Below, piece by piece: positions 43,623 through 52,729 of a stretch of 64,000 bases of DNA. The DNA is from CAYTGR01 sp964437445 (GTDB lineage Bacteria > Chloroflexota > Anaerolineae > B4-G1 > SLSP01): the NCBI GenBank assembly GCA_964437445.1, contig CAYTGR010000016.1, forward strand, positions 1-64,000, given 5' to 3'. Below the pieces are notes generated by a model. The model saw only the letters and a program-made list of their open reading frames with translations, had not been told where the DNA came from and did not search any database. The position numbers and the translations under genes are program-made. The number at the start of each line of letters is the position of its first letter. The first letter of the stretch is position 1.

Positions 43623-45701
43623 ATGGACCACCACCCGATCGCGCGCTATTCCTGCAGGCGGGCCGGGGCCGGCTTGCTGCTGACCGGTCTGCTGCTGGCA
43701 CTGACCGCTGCGGCGGGCCGGGCCGACGGTCCCCTCATACCGCTGCCGCCGGTCACCGAAGCCGATGGCCGGCTGGGCACCTGTTTCTCGTTCTATGAGG
43801 GTCCCGTAGACCGCCCGGCGCAGGCCTACGCCGCCGGCTCGCGTTGGGACCGGGTTGACTTCCGTTGGGATGCGATTGAGGCCACACGGGGCACTTTCAC
43901 CTTTGGGCCACACGAGCAACAAGTAGTGACGCCCGATGCTGCACACGGACTCGCCGTCGTCGGCATCCTCTGGGCCACGCCCGGCTGGGCCGGCTGCGGG
44001 CTGACCGCGCAGGCGACTCCGGCAGTGTCACCCGGTCCAGCGGGCTTCCCGCGCGCCTTCCGCCGGTTGGCCGGACCGGAAGCGCGCGTCCCCTGTAACC
44101 TGAACCTGGCCTGGGATCACCCGGATAATTATTGGGGCGCTTATGTCTACCAGGTGGTGGCGCACTTCAAAACGTTCGGCGTGCAGACCTGGGAGATTTG
44201 GAATGAACCCGACAACGGCGGTTTCTGGACCGGTAGTCCTGCCGACTATGCCCGGCTGCTCAAAGTGGGCTATCTGGCGATCAAAGCCGCCGACCCCACT
44301 GCGACGGTGCTCATGGGCGGCCATCACATTTACTGGTACAGCCCCAACTTCTACGAGCAGGTGCTGGCTGCGTTGCAAAGCGATCCGGAGGCAGCCGCCC
44401 ACCACGGTTTTTTTGACGTGATGTCCTTCCACCTCTACAGCAACGTCCATACCCCCTACGACATTTCCCGCCAGGTCAGCGCCGTGGTAACGGCCAGAGT
44501 CGGCGCGCATCCGCTCTGGCTGACCGAGGTCGGTGTCCCGGTTTGGGATGAAGCTATCGGCTATCCCTACCCCTACGCGGCCACCGCCGAGGAGGCCGCC
44601 GCTTACGTCATCCAGGCCTACGCCTCGGCACGGGCCGCCGGGGTGGAGAAATTCTTCTTCTTCCGCCTGCATGATGACTACGCGCTTATGGGCGAGCAGT
44701 TCGGGCTGACCCGCGACGATGGCAGCCTGCGCCCCGCTTATATCGCCTACCAGGTGGCCGCCCGCTACCTGCGCGGCGAGAACCAGGTCACCGGCCCGCT
44801 GGATGCCAGCGGCGGGCGGCGCATCACCTTCTGGGGCACGCCCTACGGCCGGGTGGATGTGCTGTGGAACACGACGACCGCGCCGCTCACTTACACCCGC
44901 GACGCCGTGTTGCCGACCGCGACGCTGGTCAACGTGCGGGGGCAGACCCAGACGCTGACCGCGATCAACGGCGTCTACCAGATCGCGCTGCCGGGCGCTA
45001 CGCGGAGTGTCAGCACAACCACCATCGGCGGTGCCCCGTTCCTGCTGCTCCAGGTTGATACTGAGCCGCCAACCTCCACCCTGCACCCGGAGCCGCTTTT
45101 CCTCACCCCCACGACTCTGACGTTGACCTGGAGCGTCACCGACACGCTCTCCGGCTACTGGTATGAGGAGCTCCAGCGCGCCCCTGCTCCCACCGGCCCC
45201 TGGACCACCCTCGCCGGTTTCGGCCAGACCAACGGCAAGACCACGCTCACGACCACGCTGCCCCCTGGCGGCCCCTGGTACTTCCGCGCCCGCGCGCGCG
45301 ACAACGCCGGCAACTGGGAAGCCTGGCCGGAAACACCGGAGCTCGCTGTGCGGCTGAGCCGCACGCTCTATCTTTCTGCTACCGCTTTCAGCGATGCCAA
45401 CACCAACAGTCTCTGGGACGCCGACGAACCGGCCCTGGTCACCGTGACTTTCGGCCTGGAGGACGCCGCCGGTCAGGTGGTGACCCAGACCCTGGGCGCC
45501 GGCTGGCAGCTGACGCAAACGTTGGCCGTGGGCCAATACTACCTGACGGCCGGCCACGCCGAGCATCTCCCGGCGCGGGTGCCGTTGAAGGTGCTGGCCG
45601 GGGAAGGGCCGCAGCTCATCACCGCCACGGTGGGATTGCCCCCCATCCGGGCGCGGCTCTATCTGCCGCTGGCGCTGCGCGCCGCCGGGAGTGCACCATA
45701 A
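43623..45701 (+). CDS. Secreted glycoside-hydrolase-like protein
   Basis: 692 residues. Signal peptide (about 1-35). Catalytic TIM barrel (about 45-400) similar to GH39/GH5-type enzymes: IWNEPDNGGFW holds the acid/base Glu, and LWLTEVGVPVWDE the likely nucleophile Glu. A fibronectin III-like domain (about 480-580) and a small beta domain follow. The end reads RARLYLPLALRAAGSAP, a tail type I associate with secreted Chloroflexota proteins. TAAAAT at 43611-43616 is only 6 bases from the ATG, so the mRNA may be leaderless. Substrate unknown. Confidence 0.8.
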   Translation: MDHHPIARYSCRRAGAGLLLTGLLLALTAAAGRADGPLIPLPPVTEADGRLGTCFSFYEGPVDRPAQAYAAGSRWDRVDFRWDAIEATRGTFTFGPHEQQVVTPDAAHGLAVVGILWATPGWAGCGLTAQATPAVSPGPAGFPRAFRRLAGPEARVPCNLNLAWDHPDNYWGAYVYQVVAHFKTFGVQTWEIWNEPDNGGFWTGSPADYARLLKVGYLAIKAADPTATVLMGGHHIYWYSPNFYEQVLAALQSDPEAAAHHGFFDVMSFHLYSNVHTPYDISRQVSAVVTARVGAHPLWLTEVGVPVWDEAIGYPYPYAATAEEAAAYVIQAYASARAAGVEKFFFFRLHDDYALMGEQFGLTRDDGSLRPAYIAYQVAARYLRGENQVTGPLDASGGRRITFWGTPYGRVDVLWNTTTAPLTYTRDAVLPTATLVNVRGQTQTLTAINGVYQIALPGATRSVSTTTIGGAPFLLLQVDTEPPTSTLHPEPLFLTPTTLTLTWSVTDTLSGYWYEELQRAPAPTGPWTTLAGFGQTNGKTTLTTTLPPGGPWYFRARARDNAGNWEAWPETPELAVRLSRTLYLSATAFSDANTNSLWDADEPALVTVTFGLEDAAGQVVTQTLGAGWQLTQTLAVGQYYLTAGHAEHLPARVPLKVLAGEGPQLITATVGLPPIRARLYLPLALRAAGSAP

Positions 45702-45727
45702 CCGTCACTCCCCTGAAAATAGCGCTT

Positions 45728-45784
45728 TGCTTGTAGTCAGGCGCTTTAGTAACCAGTAACAGGTGAGTGGTGAGCAGGAAACAG
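45728..45784. repeat. Repeat B fragment joined to repeat A fragment
   Basis: 45728-45750 is the left arm of repeat B (TTGTAGTCAGGCGCTTTAG), which passes directly into AACCAGT plus a GTGAGTGGTGAGCAGGAAACAG stretch related to repeat A (45749-45784). The following gene starts inside it. Confidence 0.6.
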
Positions 45785-47035
45785 TGGGGGCGGGTGCTCC
45801 TTTTGCTGCTGGCAGGGTGGCTGCTGGCCACCCTCTCTGCCAGCGGACAGGCCTCGGCCGGGCTGGAGGTCCTGCGCTTAGCCGAGAGCCGCGCCACCCA
45901 CGGGGAACGCACAGCGGCGGCCGCCGCTTACCAGCAGGCCCTGGCGTTGTTGCCGGATGATCCCTACCCGGCGCTGCGACTGGCAGCACTTTACGCCGGG
46001 TGGGGACACGGCACGGAGGGACTGCGGGCGCTCACCGAAGCAACCCGCCGGGGAGCGCCGGCGGCCCAGCTCACGCCGCTGCGCCTGACGCTGCTGGCCC
46101 AGGCCGGCCAATGGGGGCCGTTAGCCCGCGAGGCCACCCTCCGCCTGGCGGAAGCGCCGCTGGATGCCCAGGCGCTTGCCCTGCTGACCCAGGCCCAGAC
46201 GCAGCAGGGGAATTGCGCCGCCGCCGCTGAAACTGCCGGCCGCTGGCAAGCCGCCGCCCCGGCCGATCCCGCCGCACAGCAAGCCGTGGCTGCGCTCCAG
46301 CCCTGCGCTACGCCGGGATGTCACCTGCGCTCTGGACAGCAGTGCCTGGCCGAGGGGCAATGGGCGCTGGCCGTTTGCAGCCTGGAACAGGCCGTCGCCG
46401 CCAACCCGACTTCTGCCGAAGCGCACGCCTGGTTGGGCGAGGCGCTCTCCCGCGCCGGGCGGCCTGCCGAGGCCCGCCGCGCGTTGGAACAGGCGATCAC
46501 GTTGGCGCCAGAAGCACCCGTGGGCTGGCTCCTGCTGGGATTACACGCTCTACGCCAGAACGACGTGGTCACGGCGCAGGAGGCGTTACACCGTGCCCAG
46601 CAACTGGATCCGGGCAACCCGGCGCCCTGCCTGGGGTTAATGGAAGTCGCGGCCCTCAACGCCAATTACACCGCGGTAGATAGCTGGACGGAGGCGGCCC
46701 TGTTGCGTGGCCCCGAGGACGTTGAGGTCTGGAAAGCGGTAGCGCGCTTCTACGTGACGCGAGGGCTCCAGCGGAACGAATTCCCTGGCCGGGCCGCGGA
46801 GCAGGCCATCCGGCTGGCCCCGGCCGACGCCGAAGCGTGGATTCTGCTGGGCCGGAGCCGGCTGCTCGCCGGCGATGCAGGCCAGGCCTTGCTGGCGTTA
46901 GATCAAGCGGTCGCCTTAGCGCCCACGCTGGCGGAGGCCCATGCCTGGCGGGGAGAGGCGCTGGCACAATTGGGACGCCCGACGGAGGCGGCCCAGGCGC
47001 AAACTCGGGCCGCGGACCTGCAAGAGGGGCCATAA
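45767..47035 (+). CDS. Exported TPR-repeat protein
   Basis: 422 residues. N-terminal signal or anchor sequence (about 8-30), then about ten TPR units with the usual small-Gly-Ala and Pro pattern (ALALLPDDPYPALRLAALYAGWG; LEQAVAANPTSAEAHAWLGEALSRAG; LDQAVALAPTLAEAHAWRGEALAQLG). Starts at GTG (45767) or the next codon GTG, both within an A-type repeat, so the first residues are encoded by a dispersed element. Follows the glycosidase gene in the same direction. Function unknown; scaffold or envelope role is likely. Confidence 0.75.
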   Translation: MVSRKQWGRVLLLLLAGWLLATLSASGQASAGLEVLRLAESRATHGERTAAAAAYQQALALLPDDPYPALRLAALYAGWGHGTEGLRALTEATRRGAPAAQLTPLRLTLLAQAGQWGPLAREATLRLAEAPLDAQALALLTQAQTQQGNCAAAAETAGRWQAAAPADPAAQQAVAALQPCATPGCHLRSGQQCLAEGQWALAVCSLEQAVAANPTSAEAHAWLGEALSRAGRPAEARRALEQAITLAPEAPVGWLLLGLHALRQNDVVTAQEALHRAQQLDPGNPAPCLGLMEVAALNANYTAVDSWTEAALLRGPEDVEVWKAVARFYVTRGLQRNEFPGRAAEQAIRLAPADAEAWILLGRSRLLAGDAGQALLALDQAVALAPTLAEAHAWRGEALAQLGRPTEAAQAQTRAADLQEGP

Positions 47036-47065
47036 TCCCAACCTGATAAGGAGTCTAAGAAGTCT

Positions 47066-47563
47066 ATGGGGCCATCCACAGAAGGAATCGTCCGAGTCGT
47101 CACGCTGATAGCCATGCTGATCGGGCTTTTCGGCATGGTGATCCCGATTTTTCCCGGTCCCACAGTCATCTGGGTGACCGCTCTGATTTACGGGATAGTG
47201 CGAGGATTTACCCCGGTAGGGATCGGGTTGTTCAGCATCATCTCGGTGTTGGCGCTGGCCGGCTCGCTGGCCGATAATGTCTTGATGGGCGCTCAGGCGC
47301 GTCAAAGCGGCGCCCCCTGGCGCTCAATAGCCATTGGCATGGCAGCCGGACTGGTGGGCAGCTTCGTCATCCCCATCATTGGGGGGCCATTATTGGCGCT
47401 ACTGGCGCTCTTCCTGGCGGAATATTTCCGCCGTCAAAATAGGGACGAAGCCTGGGCCGCCACCCGCAGCATGGCCATTGGCTGCGGATGGGCCTTCGTC
47501 GTTCGTTTTGGGATCGGGGTGACGATGATTGGATTGTGGGTGATTTGGGCCTTCGTGGTATGA
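47066..47563 (+). CDS. DUF456-family membrane protein
   Basis: 165 residues, four to five membrane helices. The MLIGLFGMVIPIFPGPTVIW segment and ADNVLMGAQARQSGAPWRSIAIGMAAGLVG are typical of DUF456 proteins (function unknown). AAGGAG lies upstream of the ATG at 47066. Follows the TPR gene by 30 bases. Confidence 0.85.
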   Translation: MGPSTEGIVRVVTLIAMLIGLFGMVIPIFPGPTVIWVTALIYGIVRGFTPVGIGLFSIISVLALAGSLADNVLMGAQARQSGAPWRSIAIGMAAGLVGSFVIPIIGGPLLALLALFLAEYFRRQNRDEAWAATRSMAIGCGWAFVVRFGIGVTMIGLWVIWAFVV

Positions 47564-47576
47564 GCTAGCGCCGTCC

Positions 47577-47695
47577 GATTAAGGAGTGAGCAGAGAGCAA
47601 CAGGTAGAAGTTCCTGTTCCCTGCTCACTGCTCACATTTTCATCCCACGGTTGGTGAACGCCAGATTTAACCGCAGAGGCACAGAGCGCACAGAG
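47577..47695. repeat. Dispersed repeat A, copy 2, and an adjoining GCAGAG element
   Basis: Repeat A at 47577-47664, including GTGAGCAGAGAGCA and the terminal GGTGAACGCCAG, is followed directly by TAACCGCAGAGGCACAGAGCG (47667 onward), an arm of the ACCGC-GAG family seen at 59624. The 263-base gap between the DUF456 gene and the facing TPR gene holds no gene. Confidence 0.65.
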
Positions 47696-47826
47696 TCTTG
47701 CTTGCTCCCCGGCCCCCCAGCGCCAGGCGGGCGGCGAGGCTTGCATGGGGGCGCACGATGGCGGGCGGACAATCATACCCGGCTCCTCGCCGGGCATGAG
47801 ACCACAGCCATCTCCAGTAACCCGAC

Positions 47827-49035
47827 TCAGGTACGCCGGCGCAACCCCATCTTCTCCAGCAGCCAATGCCAGCCCTGGCGGCCCATATTTTTCAGTTGAG
47901 CTTCAGACTCCTGCCGGCGCACCATCCGCAACGCCATGGCGGCCGCGTCCGAAAGCTCGCGGGACTTCATTTTCTCGCCCTGGGCGCGGGCCTGTTCAAA
48001 GTACGTAGTGGCGCGGTCAAGCTGCTGAGCCAAGAGACAGAGCCGGCCCATCGCATAATAGGTCATCCCGACCATGTCATCGCGCTCCAGCTGGGGCCAG
48101 ATCGGCAAAGCCTGCTCATAATAAGCCAGCGCCTGGTCTGTTTCGCCCACCGCCCCCAAGAGGGTAGCCAGGTTGGTCAACGTCTGCGCTTCACCGGGGC
48201 GGTCGCCCAGCTCGCGGCGCAGCGCCAGCGCCTGCTCCAGGTTCGCCAGCGCTTCCGCCGCCTGACCCAGGCGCTGGTGGACAATGCCGAGGTTATCCAA
48301 AGTCTGGGCGACACCCATACGATCAGCGGCCTCCTGTTGCAGAGTCAGCGCCTGCTCCAGCAGTTCCAGCCGCCGGCGCTGTTTAGCCGTGGTCTGACGT
48401 CCCTGCCCCTCCAACAACGCCAGCCCGTAGCGCGTCTGCCCCTCGCCGGCCCGATCCCCGATCTCCTGTTGAATCCGGAGCGCCTGCTCTAACGTCCGGC
48501 GGGCATCCACCGGCCGCGCGGCATGGTAATACCGGAGGCCGTGATGATAAAGCGCCGTCGCCTCGCCCGCTTTATCCCCCAGTTCACGAAACAGCGCCAA
48601 GGCCGTTTGAATGGCTTCAGTGGCCCGCGGCCCATCGGCAAAGCGCCCCACCTTGATCAATAGATACCCTTCTTCAGGACGTTGCCCCAACGTGTGCGCC
48701 GCCGTCAGCGCTCGTTCGTACCAGGCCAGCGCCTCCTGGCGCAAGCCGCGCCGTTCCAGGTAGGGCCCGATCGTTTGCGCATAGGCCAGGATCAACGCCT
48801 CGCGCTCAGAATCCACCGTTGCTGAAGGGGTACTGGCCGATATAGCCTGGCTTTCAGTGTGCCAGTCCCAACCGTCGTCCGATGAGACCTCTTCAGCCGG
48901 CGGAACCAACGTCAATTGTTCCCATCCCTGCCGGATCTGCGGCCAGGCTTCCTCCACCTGACGCCAGTCAGCCCCGGCCGCCTGAACTTGCGCCAGAATA
49001 TCCCGCACGCCCTGCCATGCTGTCTGCTCAGTCAA
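47827..49035 (-). CDS. TPR-repeat protein, larger of a pair
   Basis: 402 residues, cytoplasmic (no signal). From about residue 75 it has seven or eight TPR units of the kinesin-light-chain type, with recurring LGDRPGEAQTLTNLATLLGAVGETDQALAYYEQALP. The N-terminus (1-70) is a separate acidic region. TTG start at 49035 with GGAG about 8 bases upstream. Paralogous to the next gene upstream, 30 bases away. A signalling or protein-assembly role is typical but cannot be specified. Confidence 0.75.
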   Translation of the reverse strand: MTEQTAWQGVRDILAQVQAAGADWRQVEEAWPQIRQGWEQLTLVPPAEEVSSDDGWDWHTESQAISASTPSATVDSEREALILAYAQTIGPYLERRGLRQEALAWYERALTAAHTLGQRPEEGYLLIKVGRFADGPRATEAIQTALALFRELGDKAGEATALYHHGLRYYHAARPVDARRTLEQALRIQQEIGDRAGEGQTRYGLALLEGQGRQTTAKQRRRLELLEQALTLQQEAADRMGVAQTLDNLGIVHQRLGQAAEALANLEQALALRRELGDRPGEAQTLTNLATLLGAVGETDQALAYYEQALPIWPQLERDDMVGMTYYAMGRLCLLAQQLDRATTYFEQARAQGEKMKSRELSDAAAMALRMVRRQESEAQLKNMGRQGWHWLLEKMGLRRRT

Positions 49036-49064
49036 AAGCTGCTCCTCATCGGTTTAAAATCTCG

Positions 49065-49685
49065 TCAACGCGGCCGGCTATGCAACTGCGACTGCGTCTT
49101 GCGAATGGCGGCGATCACCTCGCGGGCGTTGGCCGCTTTGGCCAGCGCCAAGCCCTGGTTCAGGTAAACCTTGGCCCGGTTCAGGTTGCCCTGCCGGGCG
49201 TAGAGGATCCCCAGGTTGTTTAAAATTTTGGCCTGCCCGGCCTTATCCCCCAATTCCTGGCGGATGGCCAGGGCCTGTTCGTAAGCTGCCATCGCCGCCG
49301 GCACGTCCCCCTGGCCCTGGTACGCTCCCGCCAGATTGACCAGGGTGACGGCCTCACCCGGCCGGTCGCCGAGCTCGCGCCGGATAGCCAGCGCTTCCTC
49401 CAGGTAAGCCTGCGCCGAGTGCCACTCTTGCCAGGCCAGGTGGACGCTGGCCATATCGTTCAGCAAGGCCCCCTCACCGGCCCGGTCGCCGGCGGCCCGC
49501 ACCAGGGGCAAAGCCTGATCGTACAGTTCCAAGGCCTGCTCCAGCGCTCCCTCCGCCAGGCAGGCCTGGGCCATCTCGCCCAGCGTTTTAGCCTCGCCAG
49601 CCTGATCCCCAGCCACCCGGTGGGCAGACAGCGTCTCGGCGTAAGAATCCAAATTTACGACAACCTTATCCTGCTGACGCGCCAT
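49065..49685 (-). CDS. TPR-repeat protein, smaller of a pair
   Basis: 206 residues, almost all TPR: about five units with the same consensus as the neighbouring gene (LGDRPGEAVTLVNLAGAYQGQGD; LGDKAGQAKILNNLGILYARQGN), ending in RPR. AAGGAG precedes the ATG at 49685. The two genes look like products of tandem duplication and unequal repeat expansion. Confidence 0.75.
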   Translation of the reverse strand: MARQQDKVVVNLDSYAETLSAHRVAGDQAGEAKTLGEMAQACLAEGALEQALELYDQALPLVRAAGDRAGEGALLNDMASVHLAWQEWHSAQAYLEEALAIRRELGDRPGEAVTLVNLAGAYQGQGDVPAAMAAYEQALAIRQELGDKAGQAKILNNLGILYARQGNLNRAKVYLNQGLALAKAANAREVIAAIRKTQSQLHSRPR

Positions 49686-49820
49686 GTCGCACTCCTTATC
49701 AAAGTCGTTGCTTAATTCTTAGTCCATCAGCCTTTAGTCGTGGGGCACGTTCTCTTGATGACCACTGACCACACTGTAGTCAGCCGTCCGTAGTCTCCTC
49801 GCAGGGCAGATGGCAACTTG

Positions 49821-50030
49821 AGTTAAGCTAAAAGAAAATCAGATAAACAATTACCAACAGCAGGAAAACCCCCAGNNNNNNNNNNNNNNNNNNNNNNNNN
49901 NNNNNNNNNNNNNNNNNNNNNNNNNNNNNNNNNNNNNNNNNNNNNNNNNNNNNNNNNNNNNNNNNNNNNNNNNNNAGTTAAGCTAAAAGAAAATCAGATA
50001 AACAATTACCAACAGCAGGAAAACCCCCAG
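49821..50030. repeat. 55-bp contig-end duplication around N run (assembly scar)
   Basis: 49821-49875 and 49976-50030 are identical and flank 100 N. The repeated piece contains the 3' end of the zinc-ribbon gene, so the copy at 49828-49875 is not a second gene. Real sequence is continuous after removing 155 bases. Confidence 0.93.
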
Positions 50031-50522
50031 GGCAATCGCCACGACAGTCATCACTTTACGTTCCTGCTCCTGCTGCTCCCGGAGTCGCCGCAGCGCCTCG
50101 GTCTGACGGATTTCGTCTTGAGCCCGCATCCGCGCCATCCGTTCTGCCGAAGCGGCCTCCTCGCGTTCCTTGATTTCCCTGGCTTCGTCCATCTGCTGGT
50201 AAAGCCGGTCGGCCGTGCCTGTGCGTTGGCGTTGCGCCAATGTCTCCAGGATATCCAGCGGGGAACCGCACTGCACGCAGTAGGGATCGCCGACCCAGTT
50301 GGGGGTATCACATTTGGGGCAGCGGCGGACCAGCGACAGGCCACAACGACGACAGTAGGAAACCTCATCCTCGTAGTAAGTCCCGCATTGCGGACAGAGA
50401 TGCCCTTTCAGGACGAAACGGCTACCACAGGCAGCACAAATCACATAGGAAGCGTGCGGCTCCAATTGAAGTGGATTTCTGCAATTCGGGCAGGCGATTT
50501 CCTGCAACAGGCTATCGGTCAT
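49983..50522 (-). CDS. Zinc-ribbon protein with C-terminal membrane anchor
   Basis: 179 residues. Four to five CxxC knuckles between residues 11 and 87 (CPNC, CAAC, CPQC, CRRC, CPKC, CVQC) form two or three zinc ribbons; a charged coiled coil (about 100-155, Arg/Glu/Gln-rich) follows, and one membrane helix (about 158-178) ends the protein. Such zinc-ribbon anchors are common in Chloroflexota and are usually of unknown function. A promoter at 50604-50631 reads toward it. Confidence 0.75.
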   Translation of the reverse strand: MTDSLLQEIACPNCRNPLQLEPHASYVICAACGSRFVLKGHLCPQCGTYYEDEVSYCRRCGLSLVRRCPKCDTPNWVGDPYCVQCGSPLDILETLAQRQRTGTADRLYQQMDEAREIKEREEAASAERMARMRAQDEIRQTEALRRLREQQEQERKVMTVVAIALGVFLLLVIVYLIFF

Positions 50523-50576
50523 TTGATTACCTCACCGATAACTGCCAACCCTGCCCCGGTCTCAACGGGGGCGGTT

Positions 50577-50631
50577 ATTGGATTGGCTGCATGAATCCAA
50601 TAGAGTATAGCCTTACCTCCCAGGAAGTCAA
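50577..50631 (-). promoter_or_regulatory. Promoter and inverted repeat upstream of the zinc-ribbon gene
   Basis: On the - strand TTGACT (50631-50626), 16-base spacer, TATACT (50609-50604). Just downstream is a perfect inverted repeat, ATTGGATT (50577-50584) and AATCCAAT (50594-50601), which could be an operator or leader hairpin. The rest of the 303-base divergent region holds nothing else except the rpiR -10. Confidence 0.55.
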
Positions 50632-50748
50632 CCACGCTTAAAATGCAGACGTCATGAAATTCGGGGTAAGTCCGCGCCGGATTATTGGTCGCTCCGCCAC
50701 GCTCCAAACTAAACCGTAAAAAAATGGCTTGTATCCTTCAAAATGTGT

Positions 50749-50754
50749 TATAAT
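50749..50754 (+). promoter_or_regulatory. -10 element (TATAAT) of the RpiR gene
   Basis: Perfect TATAAT about 70 bases before the ATG, with TGTG just upstream; no convincing -35 hexamer at the right distance. Confidence 0.45.
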
Positions 50755-50825
50755 TGAGCTGTCAATCATATCAAGTAAAACCATTGGAGATTCGCATTTT
50801 AAAAGCCTTCACAGAAAGGAGTCTC

Positions 50826-51758
50826 ATGTTTCAAGATTTGATCCGTGAACACTATGAGGAGCTAAGCCCTGGTTTCCGGCGGCTGGCCGATTTTATCATG
50901 AACAGCACCTTAGATGCCGCCTTCCTGACCGCCACGGAACTATCGCGGCGGGTGGATGTGGACCCGGCCACCGTGGTCCGTTTTGCTCAGGAACTGGGCT
51001 ATTCCGGCTACCGCGAGCTCTCCCGCGAAATTAAACGTTACGTCCGCGACCAGGTCACCGCCACCTATCGCAAGGCCGCAGAGGCCGGCACGGTGGAGGC
51101 GTTGCTCCACGCACTGCTGGAAAACGCCCAACAGAACGTGCAACAATTTGCCACCACCGAACTCTTTGGTCTGGCCGAGGCTGCGCGCCTGGTGAGCAGC
51201 GCCAGGCGCATCTGGATCAGCGGCGAATACATGGGCTACGACATCGCCCGCTTCATGGCCAAGAATTTTGAGGCGCTCGGGATGATCGCCCAGGCCTTCT
51301 CCCCCAGCATGATGGAGACCGCCAGCGTTGTCTCACGCATGGACGAAGGGGACGTGCTCCTGGCCCTGTGCAACAGCGGCCCCAACGTGGATACCGGTTA
51401 CGCGGTCCATCTGGCGCGCGCCAAGGGACTAAAGACAATCTGCATCGGTGCTTCGGGCGTGATCCTGCCGGCGCGCGAAGCCGAGCTGGTCATCACCGTC
51501 CCGGTCAAGACCCCGGCCGGCGTGCCCGCCTTCGGGGTGATGACTCAGGCGCTCTCGCTGCTGTTTGAAGCGCTGGCCAACCAGCGGCCGGAAAAGACGG
51601 CCGAGCTCTTCCTGGCACTGCAGGAAAACCAGGGCCTCCTGCTGGACCTCCGATTGAACACCCCCGAGTACGAAATCGCTTCACCGCAAGAATCCTGGAA
51701 GGAAATCATGCCACCGGCCTCTATAACCCTATCGGCTGAAGAGGAAGAGGAAACTTAG
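50826..51758 (+). CDS. MurR/RpiR-family transcriptional regulator
   Basis: 310 residues. N-terminal RpiR helix-turn-helix (about 1-80: LTATELSRRVDVDPATVVRFAQELGYSGYRELSREIK) and a C-terminal SIS domain (about 125-260) that binds phosphosugars in this family. The ATG at 50826 (MFQDLIREHYEELSPGFRRLADF) follows AAAGGAG; an in-frame extension to 50754 overlaps the -10. No sugar-metabolism operon is adjacent, so its target is not evident. Confidence 0.92.
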   Translation: MFQDLIREHYEELSPGFRRLADFIMNSTLDAAFLTATELSRRVDVDPATVVRFAQELGYSGYRELSREIKRYVRDQVTATYRKAAEAGTVEALLHALLENAQQNVQQFATTELFGLAEAARLVSSARRIWISGEYMGYDIARFMAKNFEALGMIAQAFSPSMMETASVVSRMDEGDVLLALCNSGPNVDTGYAVHLARAKGLKTICIGASGVILPAREAELVITVPVKTPAGVPAFGVMTQALSLLFEALANQRPEKTAELFLALQENQGLLLDLRLNTPEYEIASPQESWKEIMPPASITLSAEEEEET

Positions 51759-51765
51759 CCAGCTC

Positions 51766-52692
51766 TTATGTCTCTTCAAACATAGCCAGTTGTTGAGCCT
51801 GGGACTCCGGTTCTAGTTCTTCCCACAAAGGCGCTGGCTCAGCCGCTGCCCGGCTGGCGGCTGGGCCATACCGGCCGGTAAAAGTCCCCTCCGCCTTGCG
51901 CTCGGCAAAAGTTTTGGTCACCCTATGCAAGGCCAGCTCCTGCGTCACTTTGTCGCGCTCGGATTCGGCCTGCGCTAAACGCGCTTGCGCCAACGCAATA
52001 TACTCAGGCGAAATATCGATGCCGATAAAATGGTGCCCCAGCAACTTGGCCGCGACCGGCGTGGTACCAATACCGCAAAAGGGGTCTAACACAAGACTGC
52101 CTTGCCGATCGCCTAAAAGAGAGTAAATGATGCGGACCGGCAAGGCCAGCGGGAAGGGAGCGGGGTGGGCGCTATTCCGCTCCGGCGTTAAACGCCAGAT
52201 AGAGGTCAGCAAGGCATGGCGTGACTCCAGCTCCTCCCCAATCCAATCCTCCCCCACCGGTTTTTGCAGCCAGTAAATGCGCTCGTCCACTTGCCAGAAA
52301 CGCCAGCCGCGCAAATTCGCCGCGATTTTCCGATCCCAGATGAGCTCCTGCCGTAAAGTCCAGTGAGAACGGGAAATCCAGGCATAGGGGTGCAACAGCA
52401 CCCCCCGCTCCCAACGGATTTTATGGTTGTAAAAGAAGGCTCCACCAGGACGGGTTACCCGGTAAACTTCATTGAGCACTTCTATCTGCCATTCCTGGTA
52501 AGCGGCCTCCGCCATCCGGTCCCCGGAATGGGTGTATTGAACATTTTTGACCAACCAGCCCTTTTTGTTCTCACCTTTGTTATAAGGCGGCGACGTGATG
52601 GAAAGGTCCACCGCATCGGCGGGCAAAGTGCGCAAAATCTCCAGCACATCGCCGCAAAGCAAACGGTCCAGGTGATCACTCAACTCAGGCAT
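51766..52692 (-). CDS. Solitary DNA methyltransferase (N4-C/N6-A type)
   Basis: 308 residues. Order TSPPYN (motif IV, residues 33-38) then DPFCGIGTTPVAAKLLGHHFIGIDI (motif I, about 200-225) is the beta-class permutation. TSPPY favours N4-cytosine methylation, but SPPYN also occurs in adenine enzymes. A middle region (about 90-180) contains the target-recognition segment. No restriction enzyme gene is adjacent, so it is an orphan or epigenetic methyltransferase. Two co-directional genes follow upstream (radical SAM, NERD) with gaps of 37 and 52 bases. Confidence 0.88.
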   Translation of the reverse strand: MPELSDHLDRLLCGDVLEILRTLPADAVDLSITSPPYNKGENKKGWLVKNVQYTHSGDRMAEAAYQEWQIEVLNEVYRVTRPGGAFFYNHKIRWERGVLLHPYAWISRSHWTLRQELIWDRKIAANLRGWRFWQVDERIYWLQKPVGEDWIGEELESRHALLTSIWRLTPERNSAHPAPFPLALPVRIIYSLLGDRQGSLVLDPFCGIGTTPVAAKLLGHHFIGIDISPEYIALAQARLAQAESERDKVTQELALHRVTKTFAERKAEGTFTGRYGPAASRAAAEPAPLWEELEPESQAQQLAMFEET

Positions 52693-52729
52693 CTTTGGTT
52701 CACCGCTGAGATTTCTGCAACAACCATTA

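Noticed and set aside
44028..45566. 512-codon open frame on the - strand inside the glycosidase gene
   Set aside because: Antisense to a protein with signal peptide and catalytic motifs; composition is Arg/Gly/His-rich and unlike a protein.
49828..49875. Second copy of the end of the zinc-ribbon gene
   Set aside because: Part of the 55-bp assembly overlap, not a duplication.
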